From assembly GCF_900105835.1 (NCBI RefSeq), contig NZ_LT629783.1, positions 3,031,001 through 3,095,000 on the forward strand: 64,000 bases of DNA, in the 5' to 3' direction. The notes under the pieces are model-generated. The model had not been told where the DNA came from. It saw nothing but the letters and a program-made list of their open reading frames with translations, and did no database searches. Within the stretch, counting starts at the first letter, position 1; every line of letters starts with the position of its first letter. A program made the translations under genes and the position numbers. This document shows positions 47,283-56,663 of this stretch, one piece after another. This DNA comes from Pseudomonas fragi (GTDB taxonomy: Bacteria; Pseudomonadota; Gammaproteobacteria; Pseudomonadales; Pseudomonadaceae).

Positions 47283-48467
47283 ATGTGGTACAACGGTTTT
47301 CTCGACTTGTCAGCCTGGCAACTGGTGGCAGTCACTCTGTTGATGACCCACGTGACCATTATCGGTGTCACGGTTTATCTACACCGCTACTCAGCCCACC
47401 GCTCATTGGAGCTCAATGGTGGCCTGAAACACTTTTTCCGCTTCTGGCTGTGGCTCACCACCGCGCAGAACACCCGCGAGTGGACAGCCATCCACCGCAA
47501 ACACCACGCCAAATGCGAAACCGTCGATGACCCGCACAGCCCGGTGATCAAAGGGTTATCGACCGTTTTGCGAAAAGGTGCAGAGCTGTATCGCGAAGAA
47601 GCGCAAAATCCTGAAACACTGCGCATTTACGGCAAAAACTGCCCTGAAGACTGGATTGAGCGAAATCTTTATTCGCGTTACAAAATGCTCGGCGTGGCCC
47701 TTATGCTGGTCATCGACCTGCTGCTGTTCGGTGCCATCGGCCTGACCATCTGGGCCATCCAGATGATGTGGATCCCGGTGTGGGCGGCAGGCGTGGTCAA
47801 CGGTTTGGGTCACGCGGTGGGTTATCGCAACTTCGAGTGCCGCGACGCGGCCACCAACCTGGTGCCGTGGGGCATCATCATTGGCGGTGAAGAGCTGCAC
47901 AACAACCATCACACTTACCCCAACTCGGCCAAGCTGTCGGTCAAGAAGTGGGAGTTCGACCTGGGTTGGGCCTGGATCAAGGTCTTCAGCTTTTTGCGTC
48001 TGGCCAAGGTTCAGCGTGTTGCGCCGATTGCCCACCGGGTGGAAGGCAAGGGCAACCTGGACATGGACACCGCGATGGCGATCCTCAACAACCGTTTCCA
48101 GATCATGGCCCAGTACCGCAAGCTGGTGATCGCGCCGCTGGTGCAGCAAGAGCTGGCCAAGGTCGATCATTCGGTGCGCCACCAGTTCCGCCGCGCCAAG
48201 CGCCTGCTGTCGCGCGAGACCAGCCTGCTTGAAGATCGCCATCATCAGCGGATCGAGAAGATGCTGGAGCACAGCCAGTCGCTGAAAGTGATTTACGAGA
48301 AGCGCCTGGCCCTGCAACAGATCTGGGTCAAGACCAGCACCAACGGTCACGACATGCTGGCGGCGATCAAGGAATGGGTACACGAGGCAGAGGCCAGCGG
48401 GATCCAGTCGCTGCGCGACTTTGCCCACCAGCTCAAGACCTATTCGCTGAGGCCTGCAGCGGTTTAA
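47283..48467 (+). CDS. desA: Delta-9 acyl desaturase DesA
   Basis: A 394-residue di-iron membrane desaturase that introduces double bonds into membrane phospholipid acyl chains. Histidine boxes are HRYSAH (about 33-38), HRKHHAK (about 70) and ELHNNHHTYP (about 205). Helices flank each box, and the extended C-terminus (about 290-394) is helical. The ATG at 47283 (MWYNGFLDLSAWQLVA) is preferred to upstream starts because it matches the family start. It raises membrane fluidity in the cold or oxygen-rich growth. Divergent from the c-di-GMP gene. Confidence 0.93.
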   Translation: MWYNGFLDLSAWQLVAVTLLMTHVTIIGVTVYLHRYSAHRSLELNGGLKHFFRFWLWLTTAQNTREWTAIHRKHHAKCETVDDPHSPVIKGLSTVLRKGAELYREEAQNPETLRIYGKNCPEDWIERNLYSRYKMLGVALMLVIDLLLFGAIGLTIWAIQMMWIPVWAAGVVNGLGHAVGYRNFECRDAATNLVPWGIIIGGEELHNNHHTYPNSAKLSVKKWEFDLGWAWIKVFSFLRLAKVQRVAPIAHRVEGKGNLDMDTAMAILNNRFQIMAQYRKLVIAPLVQQELAKVDHSVRHQFRRAKRLLSRETSLLEDRHHQRIEKMLEHSQSLKVIYEKRLALQQIWVKTSTNGHDMLAAIKEWVHEAEASGIQSLRDFAHQLKTYSLRPAAV

Positions 48468-48493
48468 AGACGGGCCTCGCCTCCACCGATCAG

Positions 48494-48578
48494 GTGGGAG
48501 CGGGCTTGCTCGCGATGCAACCACCGCGGTTTGCCTGACCACCCGCGGCGCCTGAATCGCGAGCAAGCCCGCTCCCAC
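48494..48578. repeat. Paired REP palindrome (REP 8)
   Basis: Inverted cores at 48494-48516 and 48556-48578 (GCTCGCGAT variant), 39 bases apart, between the convergent desA and REC-HDOD genes. The right arm ends two bases before the stop of the latter. Confidence 0.93.
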
Positions 48579-48580
48579 CT

Positions 48581-49795
48581 TTACGGTTTATCGATCAGTT
48601 GCAAGAGCTGCGACATACCCACCCGCAAAAAGCGCGCGGTCTTCCCGCCCGCCACCTCGGCAATCCCCTCTTCTGTTTCCAGATTGGCCACTTGCGCCGC
48701 CAGGTTCATCACCAGCGCTTCACGCGAATACACCCCGCCGCCCAAGTGATACATGGCCGCAATCAGCTCCCGCAGCTCCAACGGCAAGCGCCAGCGCGTG
48801 CGTAACGCCGAGCCATAGGCTGCGCCAAACTCGGCCAGAGAGGCATCGATCGCCGGCGTATCCAGCTCACCACCCGCCTGGCGCCATTCCTGCAAGCAAC
48901 GCAACACGGCCAGATCACCCAGGCAGTGCAACAACCCGGCGCAGTAACAACGCTCCTGATCCAGATTGAGCATGCCTGCCAATGTGCGGCCGTAGTCTGC
49001 TGCCCGCTGTGACAAGGCCCAATAACCCTCGGCGTAGTCCGCCAGGCACGCATCGCTTAACTGCGCGCCGGGCTTTAGGGTCAGCCCCTGTATCAAGTTC
49101 ATGCTTTGCGCAGGCCCCAGCCGCTGCATGGCTTGTGCAAGGGTCTGGGCCGGGCTCGCAAGGTGCTGCGCCGCGCTGTTGGCGGCCGCAATCAGCACCG
49201 CAGTAATGTGTGGATCGGTACGCATCTGCTGCTCAAGCTGCGCAAGATCAAGCCCATCAGGACCCAGGCTGTTCCTGAGCGCCGACTGCGCATCAACCTT
49301 GAGCGGCGCGCCATCTGAAGACGCACGGTGCTGTTCCAGATAACGCTTGAGGGTCATGCCGGGCGCCAGCGCCGGCACGTCACACAAGATCTCTTGCCCC
49401 GCCTCAAGCAATAACCCCGTGAGGCGCTTGGTCAGCCCGGCAATGTCCAGTGGCATGGTCAGGTAGGCCGTAGGCGCCAGGGGCAATGCTTCACGCACAC
49501 TGGCGCTGTCATTGCGTGCACTCAGCAAAATAAAGGGCTGCGCGGCAACTGCGCGACGCTGGCGAACACTGCGCAGCAGATCCAGGCCACCGATGCCCGG
49601 CAGATCACGGTCAGCAATCACCAGGCCGTAGGTTTGCTTGCCCAACTGTGCAAGCGCCTGCTGGCCGTCGCCACAGACATCCAGTTGAGCGTCGCAACGT
49701 ACAGTCAGCACCACTTGCTTGAGCAAGTCCCGGGTCCAGGGGTCGGCCTCGGCAATCAATACAGTGGGTGCTGCTTTTAAATCTACAACCGTCAT
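48581..49795 (-). CDS. REC-HDOD signalling protein
   Basis: A 404-residue protein with an N-terminal receiver (about 10-130) and an HDOD domain (about 170-370). The receiver has paired acids (AEADPW) and the probable phospho-acceptor D62 (VIADRDLPG), but the conserved Lys is replaced (YLTMPLD instead of a KP motif), so phospho-signalling is uncertain. The HDOD half (VLIAAANSAAQHLA, YCAGLLHCLGDLAVL) is of the helical type without metal ligands of true HD phosphohydrolases. Such proteins link two-component input to c-di-GMP-related networks. It is convergent with desA across REP 8. Confidence 0.88.
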   Translation of the reverse strand: MTVVDLKAAPTVLIAEADPWTRDLLKQVVLTVRCDAQLDVCGDGQQALAQLGKQTYGLVIADRDLPGIGGLDLLRSVRQRRAVAAQPFILLSARNDSASVREALPLAPTAYLTMPLDIAGLTKRLTGLLLEAGQEILCDVPALAPGMTLKRYLEQHRASSDGAPLKVDAQSALRNSLGPDGLDLAQLEQQMRTDPHITAVLIAAANSAAQHLASPAQTLAQAMQRLGPAQSMNLIQGLTLKPGAQLSDACLADYAEGYWALSQRAADYGRTLAGMLNLDQERCYCAGLLHCLGDLAVLRCLQEWRQAGGELDTPAIDASLAEFGAAYGSALRTRWRLPLELRELIAAMYHLGGGVYSREALVMNLAAQVANLETEEGIAEVAGGKTARFLRVGMSQLLQLIDKP

Positions 49796-49883
49796 CCAAT
49801 TTGCTCCCCGTGCGATACAGGCACCTTAGTCAAAGGGCGCACGCGGATACAGGCAAAAACACCCATTTCGATGGATCAGACGC

Positions 49884-49909
49884 AAAAAAACCGCCGAAGC
49901 GGTTTTTTT
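49884..49909 (-). terminator. Intrinsic terminator of gabT
   Basis: A stem AAAAAAACCGC/GCGGTTTTTTT with a four-base CGAA loop, 31 bp past the gabT stop and followed by U residues in the leftward direction. It protects the REC-HDOD gene from gab read-through. Confidence 0.9.
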
Positions 49910-49940
49910 GTCTATCAGGTCACAGCGTCAAGCGCGGGGC

Positions 49941-51224
49941 TTACACCAGTTCGGCGAAGCACTCTTCGATGATAGCCAGGCCTTTGTCCAGCTGCTCGTT
50001 TGGCGAGGTCAGCGGCACCAGCACGCGCAGGACGTTGCCGTAAGTGCCGCATGACAGCAGGATCAAACCCTTGTCGCGCGCCTTGGCAACCACTTGGGCC
50101 ACGGCTGTCGGGTTCGGCTTGTGCGAGTCGCCGCCTTCGAACAGCTCGACCGCGATCATCGCGCCCAGCGCACGCACATCACCAATCACCGGGTGCTTGG
50201 CCTGGATAGCCTTGAGGCCTGTTACCAGGCGCTCGCCGACTTCCTTGCAACGGTCCAGCAGGTGCTCTTCTTCGAACACATCCAGTACCGCCAGCGCTGC
50301 TGCGCAAGCAATCGGGCTACCGGCATAGGTGCCGCCCAGGCCGCCTGGAGCGATGGCGTCCATGTACTCGGCCTTGCCGCACACACCGGCCAGCGGGAAG
50401 CCGCCAGCGATGGATTTGGCGAAGGTGGTCAGGTCGGCAGTCACGCCCATCTGTTCCATGGCGAAGAAGGTGCCAGTACGGCCAGCGCCGGTTTGCACTT
50501 CGTCCGCGATCAGCAGGATGCCGTGCTTGTCACACAGCTCGCGCAGGCGGGCCATAAACGCTTTCGGTGCCACATAGAAGCCACCTTCGCCCTGTACCGG
50601 CTCGATGATGATGGCGGCGATGTCTTTAGGCTCGGCGTCGTTCTTGAAGATGCGCTCGATGCTGGCGATGGAATCGTCAACGCTCACGCCGTGCAGCTCG
50701 CACGGGTACAGGGCACGGAAGATACCGCCCGGCATCAGGCCCATGCCGGCCGAGTACGGCACGACTTTGCCGGTCAGGCCCAGGGTCATCATGGTGCGAC
50801 CGTGGTACGCGCCGGTGAAGGCGATCACGCCAGCACGGCCAGTCGCGGCACGGGCGATTTTCACGGCGTTTTCAACGGCTTCGGAACCGGTGGTGACCAG
50901 CAGGGTTTTCTTGTCGAAATTGCCCGGGACCTTGGCGTTGATCTTTTCGCACAGCTCAACGTAAGGCTCGTACGCCAGCACCTGGAAGCAGGTGTGGGTC
51001 AGCTTGGTCAGTTGCTCTTGCACCGCGGCAATGATTTTCGGGTGCAGGTGACCGGTGTTCAGTACCGCGATACCGCCTGCGAAGTCAATGAACTCACGAC
51101 CTTCAACGTCGGTAACGGTGGCGTTTTTCGCCGATTCGGCAAAGATCGGGTGGATCTGGCCAACACCGCGCGGAACAGCGGCTTCACGGCGTTTCATCAG
51201 GGATGCGTTGGTCTTGTTGCTCAT
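49941..51224 (-). CDS. gabT: 4-aminobutyrate aminotransferase
   Basis: A 427-residue PLP class-III aminotransferase that turns GABA and 2-oxoglutarate into succinic semialdehyde and glutamate. It has the dimer-interface TGSEAVENAVKIARAATGR, the PLP-phosphate/ring contacts (IIEPVQGEGGFYVAP, DEVQTGAGRTG) and the Schiff-base Lys in TFAKSIAGGFPLAG. The ATG at 51224 is preceded by GAGGAAC, which is also an upstream in-frame ATG that would add four residues. It follows gabD (177-bp gap), forming the GABA-catabolic gabDT operon. Confidence 0.96.
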   Translation of the reverse strand: MSNKTNASLMKRREAAVPRGVGQIHPIFAESAKNATVTDVEGREFIDFAGGIAVLNTGHLHPKIIAAVQEQLTKLTHTCFQVLAYEPYVELCEKINAKVPGNFDKKTLLVTTGSEAVENAVKIARAATGRAGVIAFTGAYHGRTMMTLGLTGKVVPYSAGMGLMPGGIFRALYPCELHGVSVDDSIASIERIFKNDAEPKDIAAIIIEPVQGEGGFYVAPKAFMARLRELCDKHGILLIADEVQTGAGRTGTFFAMEQMGVTADLTTFAKSIAGGFPLAGVCGKAEYMDAIAPGGLGGTYAGSPIACAAALAVLDVFEEEHLLDRCKEVGERLVTGLKAIQAKHPVIGDVRALGAMIAVELFEGGDSHKPNPTAVAQVVAKARDKGLILLSCGTYGNVLRVLVPLTSPNEQLDKGLAIIEECFAELV

Positions 51225-51401
51225 GGTGTTCCTCATTCGCCGCTGATCAAGCGGCGTGGTTCAAGGCTGACGCGCCAGGCAGACACCCATGCCAGCATGC
51301 GATGATCGACTGGCATGGCGCTCCCGGCCACAAAAATTAACAGTTTGAAACGCAGGGGAAGCATCGCTCTCGTGCCCCCTCTGCTTGAACCACCCGCCGG
51401 G

Positions 51402-52844
51402 TTAGATACCCAGGCAGAGATATTTGATTTCCAGGTAGTCTTCGATGCCGTACTTGGAGCCTTCACGGCCCAGGCCCGACGCCTTGATCCCGCCAAACGG
51501 CGCGACTTCGTTGGAGATCAGGCCGGTGTTGACGCCCACCATGCCGTACTCCAGCGCCTCAGCCACACGGAACACACGGCTCAGGTCGCGGGCATAGAAG
51601 TACGACGCCAGGCCGAACTCGGTGTCGTTGGCCATCGCGATCACTTCGGCTTCGTCTTTGAAGCGGAACAGTGGCGCCAGCGGGCCGAAGGTTTCTTCCT
51701 TCGCCACGGCGGCGTTTTTCGGCACGTTCACCAGGATGGTCGGTTCGAAGAAGCTGCCTTCCAGGCTGTTGCCACCGGTCAGCAGGGTCGCGCCCTTGCT
51801 CAGTGCGTCAGCGATGTGCTCCTTGACCTTGGCCACGGCCTTGTCGTCGATCAACGGGCCAGTGGTGGTGCCTTCATCCAGACCGTTGCCGATCTTGAGC
51901 TTGCCCACCGCCACTTTGAGTTTTTCAGCGAAGGCATCGTAGACCGAGTCCTGAATGTACAGGCGGTTGGCACATACGCAGGTCTGACCGTTGTTACGGT
52001 ATTTGGAGATGATTGCGCCTTCGACGGCCTTATCCAGGTCCGCGTCGTCGAACACGATGAACGGCGCGTTGCCGCCCAGTTCCAGCGACACTTTCTTGAT
52101 GTCCTTGGCGCATTCGGCCATCAGCTGGCGACCGATTTCGGTCGAGCCGGTGAAGGACAGTTTGCGCACGATCGGGTTGCTGGTCAGCTCGCCACCGATA
52201 TCGCCGGCACTGCCGGTTACAACGCTCAACACGCCTTTAGGGATGCCAGCACGGTGGGCCAGTTCAACCAGGGCCAGGGCCGAGAACGGGGTTTGCGAAG
52301 CTGGCTTGATCACCATGGTGCAACCGGCGGCCAGGGCCGGGCCAGCTTTACGGGTGATCATGGCCGCCGGGAAGTTCCACGGGGTAATGGCAGCGGTTAC
52401 GCCGATCGGCTGCTTGATCACGATCAGGCGCTTGTCCGGCTGATGGCCCGGGATCACGTCGCCGTAGATACGCTTGGCTTCTTCGGCAAACCACTCGATA
52501 AACGAAGCGGCGTAGACGATTTCGCCCTTGGCCTCGGTCAGCGGCTTGCCCTGCTCCAGGGTCATCAGGCGGCCGAGGTCGTCCTGGTTTTCGATCAGCA
52601 GCTCAAACCAGCGACGCAGCTTGGTTGCACGCTCTTTGGCGGTCAGGGCACGCCAGGCCGGCAACGCTTTGTCTGCGGCTTCAATGGCACGACGGGTTTC
52701 CACCGCGCCCATTTTTGGCACGGTACCGATGATTTCACCGGTCGCCGGGTTGTTGACCTTGATGGTCTGGCCACCGTCGGCATCAACCCAGGCACCATCG
52801 ATATAGGCTTGCTGGCGGAACAACTGTGCGTCTTTGAGCTGCAT
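51402..52844 (-). CDS. gabD: NADP-dependent succinate-semialdehyde dehydrogenase
   Basis: A 480-residue aldehyde dehydrogenase oxidising succinic semialdehyde to succinate. The cofactor loop is FTGSTEIGRQL, the general-base Glu is in SLELGGNAPFIV, the nucleophile Cys is in NNGQTCVCANR and the closing motif is EETFGPLAPL. The ATG at 52844 (MQLKDAQLFRQQAYIDG) is the family start. It is the first gene of the gab operon, and its promoter must lie in 52845-53190. Confidence 0.96.
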   Translation of the reverse strand: MQLKDAQLFRQQAYIDGAWVDADGGQTIKVNNPATGEIIGTVPKMGAVETRRAIEAADKALPAWRALTAKERATKLRRWFELLIENQDDLGRLMTLEQGKPLTEAKGEIVYAASFIEWFAEEAKRIYGDVIPGHQPDKRLIVIKQPIGVTAAITPWNFPAAMITRKAGPALAAGCTMVIKPASQTPFSALALVELAHRAGIPKGVLSVVTGSAGDIGGELTSNPIVRKLSFTGSTEIGRQLMAECAKDIKKVSLELGGNAPFIVFDDADLDKAVEGAIISKYRNNGQTCVCANRLYIQDSVYDAFAEKLKVAVGKLKIGNGLDEGTTTGPLIDDKAVAKVKEHIADALSKGATLLTGGNSLEGSFFEPTILVNVPKNAAVAKEETFGPLAPLFRFKDEAEVIAMANDTEFGLASYFYARDLSRVFRVAEALEYGMVGVNTGLISNEVAPFGGIKASGLGREGSKYGIEDYLEIKYLCLGI

Positions 52845-52996
52845 GTGGGCTTTCCTTAACAGCACCGCGCAGGCGCGGAGCGAATTATTTAAGTAGAAAG
52901 GCGCCGTAGAAGGCTGCCGTCAGGAAGTCATTCACTGCCAAAGTATCTAAATGACGCACAAAAAACAGGACGTGCGATTCAGCACTCAGACAAGAG

Positions 52997-53014
52997 CGTT
53001 TGAAATCTCAAACG
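52997..53014. promoter_or_regulatory. Candidate operator dyad upstream of gabD
   Basis: Perfect 7-bp inverted repeat CGTTTGA/TCAAACG with a four-base spacer, about 155 bp before the gabD start. Size and symmetry suit a dimeric regulator; which one is unknown. Confidence 0.35.
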
Positions 53015-53049
53015 AATCCTAGGGTCAAAGGGGGTAAAGGACAATAGTC

Positions 53050-53067
53050 TGTTCGAAAAAAAGAACA
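53050..53067. promoter_or_regulatory. Second dyad upstream of gabD
   Basis: TGTTC and GAACA separated by eight bases (GAAAAAAA), 53050-53067. It could be a regulator half-site pair for gabD. It has no following T tract and a long spacer, so it is unlikely to be a terminator. Confidence 0.3.
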
Positions 53068-53150
53068 AGGCATCAGACTTCACCGTTTTATCACCCGGCC
53101 CCCATTAATAGCCCATAACGCGCCAGGAAACACCTGACGAATCAGCGGCA

Positions 53151-53179
53151 TGGACGGCTGACACGCAGATGAGTATGAT
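53151..53179 (+). promoter_or_regulatory. Promoter of tRNA-Arg
   Basis: TGGACG (53151-53156) and TATGAT (53174-53179) with 17 bases between them, ending 11 bases before the mature tRNA 5' end. The spacing is ideal for sigma-70. Confidence 0.55.
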
Positions 53180-53190
53180 GGCGCCGCGCT

Positions 53191-53267
53191 GCACCAGTAG
53201 CTCAGCTGGATAGAGTACTGCCCTCCGAAGGCAGGGGTCGTGGGTTCGAATCCCGCCTGGTGCGCCA
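53191..53267 (+). tRNA. tRNA-Arg (anticodon CCG)
   Basis: A complete 77-nt cloverleaf: acceptor GCACCAG/CTGGTGC, D arm GCTC-GAGT, anticodon stem CTGCC/GGCAG with loop CTCCGAA (anticodon CCG, reading CGG), T arm GTGGG-TTCGAAT-CCCGC, discriminator G and an encoded CCA. The gene is intact although a genomic island begins right after it, so the integration event restored the 3' end. tRNA-Arg next to gabDT also occurs in other pseudomonads. Confidence 0.97.
53233..53267 (+). other. Putative attachment site (attL core within tRNA 3' end)
   Basis: The 3' half of tRNA-Arg, from the variable loop through the T arm to CCA, is the usual crossover site for tyrosine integrases whose gene lies directly downstream, as here (integrase start 110 bp away). 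No second copy was found in the window, so the extent of the core and the right end are unknown. Confidence 0.55.
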
Positions 53268-53376
53268 TCTCCTGTAACTGCTTGTCCGGTATACATTTAT
53301 CGACAAGCAGAGGGTCTGAAAGGCTAGTGGGGCATTTCACAGTGCCTTCAGGTGGGGCATCGCAAAGGTGCCAGCA

Positions 53377-55206
53377 ATGCCAGCCCAACCCTCTTACATC
53401 ACACTCAATCGCCACCGCACCTACTATTTCCGCATAGTAGTACCACTTCGACTGCGCGCCGCATTCGGTCTTCAGCGGGAGATTCGTCGTTCGCTCAAAA
53501 CCGACAGCTTACGGCTGGCGCTTCGCCGCGCCCGGCAATACGCTGCACGTTTCGAAGCTGCTTTTGACAAGGTGCTAGTTGTGGCCGAACAAGACGATTA
53601 CGAGCCTACTGATGAAGATTACGAAATCTACCTCAGCGAAATAGCGAAAGCTGAAGCCCCAGGCATTTGGGCTTCTCACTCTGTAGATGCCAAGAAACCG
53701 CAAAGCTCTCCGTCCGCCCTTTCCGACGACGAATGGCTTGAAATCGATGAGCAGCAGCGCCGAAATCTCATAACGACGGCTCTGACAGGTAACAGCGCAA
53801 GGACCATCCCCGTAAGTATGCAAAGGCTCGCTGAGCAGCTTCAAGCTCAAGGCAGTATTTTGCCGTTACCTCAGTTCAAAAAGCTTTTACCAGTGCTCAT
53901 AGAGCGGCTGACGCTGCAACCGATCCAAAGCACCGGCGTATTGGCTGAAGTAGTTATGGCGACTCAACCTGACGGACCAACGCTGCACAAACTATGGGAA
54001 CTGCACTGGGAAGCCCTCGCAAAGCTTGCCAAAAACAACAGAAAGTCGGAGCGCACCAAAGAGGATGAGCAGGGGCATGCTTGCAGGCTGAACATCTTGA
54101 GTGGCAATAAACCAATCAATCGCCTGACGCTTGAAGATTTCGAGCGTATCTACTCGCAGATTTTTGATATCCGAGTCAGCCGAGGCGCAAAACTCCCAAG
54201 TCCCGACTCCCCGAGCGAGTCAATCCTTGCAAATAAGGGCGAGCCGCGAATTGGATCTGGAACAATTGAAAAAATAACTATTAGGCTCGGAGCTCTCCAC
54301 AACTTCGCATTTCGAAAGGGGATGACCAAAATCCACCCCAACTCACCGGACAGACCGCCAATTAACCATCACCCCGCAGGCGAGAAAACTGTCGAGAAGG
54401 CATTCTCCAAGAACGATCTGAAAGCGATCTTCTCTGGTTATCTGTACACCGGCATTGCTTTAGATCGAAGTAATGCCATTTATCCGTATCAATTCTGGCT
54501 CCCCATGCTGGGTCTTTTCACCGGAGGGCGACTTAACGAACTTTGTCAGCTCGACACAGAAGACGTAAGCAAAACAAGGGCTGAAGGCATATGGACTATC
54601 AGCATGATGGACGACGAATTGGATCGACCACTACCTAAGTCATTGAAGAATCAGTCCAGCCGTAGGGTTTTACCCATTCACAGCGAGCTTATTCGCATGG
54701 GCTTTCTCTCTTTCGTAGATCAAGCTGTCAAGGAAGGACGCGAAAAGTTGTTCTCAGACGGCCTGACCTACAACCCCAAAAAGGGGTGGGCTAGCAATGC
54801 CACTCATTTCTTCTGCCGCTTCCCTAGCGCGAGCACCCCAGCATCCGGATACTTTTTTAAGTGCGGTATCCGCGAAAGAGATACTGACGGCAAGACCGAC
54901 CGGAAGAATTTTCATAGCTTTCGTCACACCTTTACCGATCTTGCCCGTGAAGCTGGGGGAGAGGCGTATCTCGTACTACCCGACCTTACGGGACATTCAA
55001 GAGGCAAGGAAGGTCAGGTAGCTAAGTACGGCAACGGGTTTAGCCAATTGAAGAAGCAGGAAATCTTGGAAAGTCTTACCATTCCTGTCGATTTCTCTAA
55101 CGTCACATACGAGGACTTTGAGGCGCGCCTTGGATACAAGCTCAAGCCATCTATTCAGCGACATCGAGAGGCCTACAACCTTAACCAAACTGAACGGCCA
55201 GCCTGA
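53377..55206 (+). CDS. Island tyrosine-type integrase
   Basis: A 609-residue site-specific recombinase. The N-terminus (about 1-60, [20 protein letters not shown]) is the DUF6538-type domain of island integrases, a SAM-like core-binding region follows (about 190-320), and the catalytic domain is C-terminal: Arg in [13 protein letters not shown] (about 388), HxxR in [12 protein letters not shown] (about 512-515), the second His in [11 protein letters not shown] and the nucleophile Tyr probably in [12 protein letters not shown] (about 549). The ATG at 53377 has AAAGGTG six bases upstream and is preferred over a GTG at 53368. It is longer than usual phage integrases. Its position next to tRNA-Arg fits integration and excision of the island. 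Confidence 0.92.
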   Translation: MPAQPSYITLNRHRTYYFRIVVPLRLRAAFGLQREIRRSLKTDSLRLALRRARQYAARFEAAFDKVLVVAEQDDYEPTDEDYEIYLSEIAKAEAPGIWASHSVDAKKPQSSPSALSDDEWLEIDEQQRRNLITTALTGNSARTIPVSMQRLAEQLQAQGSILPLPQFKKLLPVLIERLTLQPIQSTGVLAEVVMATQPDGPTLHKLWELHWEALAKLAKNNRKSERTKEDEQGHACRLNILSGNKPINRLTLEDFERIYSQIFDIRVSRGAKLPSPDSPSESILANKGEPRIGSGTIEKITIRLGALHNFAFRKGMTKIHPNSPDRPPINHHPAGEKTVEKAFSKNDLKAIFSGYLYTGIALDRSNAIYPYQFWLPMLGLFTGGRLNELCQLDTEDVSKTRAEGIWTISMMDDELDRPLPKSLKNQSSRRVLPIHSELIRMGFLSFVDQAVKEGREKLFSDGLTYNPKKGWASNATHFFCRFPSASTPASGYFFKCGIRERDTDGKTDRKNFHSFRHTFTDLAREAGGEAYLVLPDLTGHSRGKEGQVAKYGNGFSQLKKQEILESLTIPVDFSNVTYEDFEARLGYKLKPSIQRHREAYNLNQTERPA

Positions 55207-55487
55207 TTTGAGCGAGACGTTCCAAGTCTGCCCTTCACACGGCAAGAGTAAGAGATAGCTCAGAAAGAGTATATTTTGAGAGCGAGTGGGCACTGCCAAC
55301 TGTATAAAAAGAGCTGGCTGTGCCTGTTGCACCTTTTAGGAGTTACTTATGCAGATGTCACGAGTATTTATAAACAAAGATGAAAAGCGATATTGAGCAG
55401 CACCGTGCGAACCATGGACTTGTCAGAAAACAATCATAGTTAGATAGGATGCAGCCAGTGGGGCCTAGGATCCTAGGCCCCACTATG
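55207..55487. other. Gap between integrase and the unknown two-gene operon
   Basis: The 281-bp region between two convergent genes has no ORF with coding character. It includes AGGATCCTAGGCCCCAC next to GTGGGGCCTAGGATCCT-like sequence (about 55457-55486: gtggggcctaggatcctaggccccac), a long perfect palindrome that may terminate transcription from either side. Confidence 0.6.
55459..55484. terminator. Perfect palindrome after the convergent genes
   Basis: GTGGGGCCTAGGA-TCCTAGGCCCCAC is a 26-bp perfect palindrome without a spacer, four bases before the stop of the PD-(D/E)XK gene. In RNA it would form a very stable hairpin. It has no strong T tract, so it may be a transcript-end stabiliser or a protein-binding site rather than a classical terminator. 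Confidence 0.55.
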
Positions 55488-56663
55488 CTAATGGTCTTCT
55501 AGCGGAGGCAATGGTGCCAATAAGGAAAACTGATCCCCTTTTGCAAGCCCGTCGAAACGCGGCTCCTCGCTTTGATCAGATGTTGCATCCTGAGCGGTCG
55601 CTAGCAATCCGATAATGGCGCGAGAGAATCCGATATCGAGAGAATTGCTTTTCACGAACAAAGCAAGGATATCTGATGCCATCTTCGCAGAAAGCTTAGA
55701 GTCACTACCACTCAAGTGGCGAGGTAATGTCCCGGCACCAGCAGCAAAGTAGTGCAATGCTAGATCAGTGATTCGGATTGCGTCGTTAAGAGCATATCGC
55801 CTGATTAGAAGTCGGTTTACCTCTTCGAGAAGACTTGAGAAGTCTTTGTGATCAAGCGCTTGATCATTATCGCTTTCGCCGGTCAAACGCTGAATCGCAG
55901 ACGCAAAGCGTTCTTTTTGCGCAAGAGATTCAGCGCCCCCATGGAGTTCTTCGCGTAATCGCTCCTCAACTCTCAATACATCCACAACATTCAAATTACT
56001 AACCAGAAGACCAAGGCTTATTGCAAGAGCTCTTGCTGCCAACAGAACTAGACACGTATGCGCTGGATCATCAGGCCTCAGTTTCTGATATAGGTTTTTT
56101 TGATGCCCTACACTCAGCAGAGTCAAAACCCGGTTAGCCGGCTTTAGCATCCAGATGCCAGTAGTAAGGAACTGGGTTAAGGCGCGATACTCGCTGCCCT
56201 TCGAGAAAGCCAGCAGTGATTCGATACTTTTATAACCAGTACCATCAAAATAGGGTCCCTTCAGACGACTCAGCCCTAGCCTGGCATCGAGCTCGTTAAG
56301 CTCTGCTTCGTCAACACAGTTTACTGTCAGCTCATGGGCTAGCCAGCGAGCGCTGTTAGGGATTTTCTTTTTAAATAGGTAAAGTTCCTCAACGTTCAAT
56401 ACACTTTGCAGCCCTTTCACCCACAGCACGCGATCAACCGCGCGACCACTGGTAGTTTTGCAGTCAATCAGCAGCCGAGAGACACTTCCGCTTGCACTGA
56501 AACGAAAGCCAAAAACGTCCGCATCGGTCAGATCTGTTCCAGCTCGTGAACTCGTATCCGCTGGGAGGGTGACTGGAACGTTAATCAATGGCACATAACC
56601 TAATGCCCATGCCATCCGCTTACCTAAAAGCTTATAGGAATGATCTTTATCATTAGATGACAC
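55488..56663 (-). CDS. Unknown protein with PD-(D/E)XK nuclease-like motif
   Basis: A 391-residue cytosolic protein not recognised as a known family. The start is the GTG at 56663, preferred because GAGGAA lies seven bases upstream; it overlaps the upstream gene by 11 bases. Near the N-terminus the pattern GTDLTDADVFGF (D49) followed by RLLIDCKTTSGRA (D67, K69) matches the metal-binding core of restriction-endonuclease-like folds, where beta strands carry D and (D/E)xK. The rest (about 110-390) is helical with no recognisable domain. It is cotranscribed with the 439-residue protein. A DNA-cleaving or DNA-binding effector in island defence is a reasonable inference, not shown. Confidence 0.75.
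   Translation of the reverse strand: MSSNDKDHSYKLLGKRMAWALGYVPLINVPVTLPADTSSRAGTDLTDADVFGFRFSASGSVSRLLIDCKTTSGRAVDRVLWVKGLQSVLNVEELYLFKKKIPNSARWLAHELTVNCVDEAELNELDARLGLSRLKGPYFDGTGYKSIESLLAFSKGSEYRALTQFLTTGIWMLKPANRVLTLLSVGHQKNLYQKLRPDDPAHTCLVLLAARALAISLGLLVSNLNVVDVLRVEERLREELHGGAESLAQKERFASAIQRLTGESDNDQALDHKDFSSLLEEVNRLLIRRYALNDAIRITDLALHYFAAGAGTLPRHLSGSDSKLSAKMASDILALFVKSNSLDIGFSRAIIGLLATAQDATSDQSEEPRFDGLAKGDQFSLLAPLPPLEDH

Larger units (their letters stand above)
52845..53190. other. gabD upstream region with two dyad sites
   Basis: A 346-bp gene-free gap between gabD and tRNA-Arg. It holds the 7-bp inverted repeat CGTTTGA-AATC-TCAAACG (52997-53014) and TGTTC-GAAAAAAA-GAACA (53050-53067). 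Both could be regulator sites for the leftward gab operon. No convincing sigma-54 element was found. Confidence 0.5.

Noticed and set aside
51315..52859. A 514-codon open frame antisense to gabD
   Set aside because: Shadow of gabD, low-complexity His/Gln/Gly-rich translation without recognisable domain.
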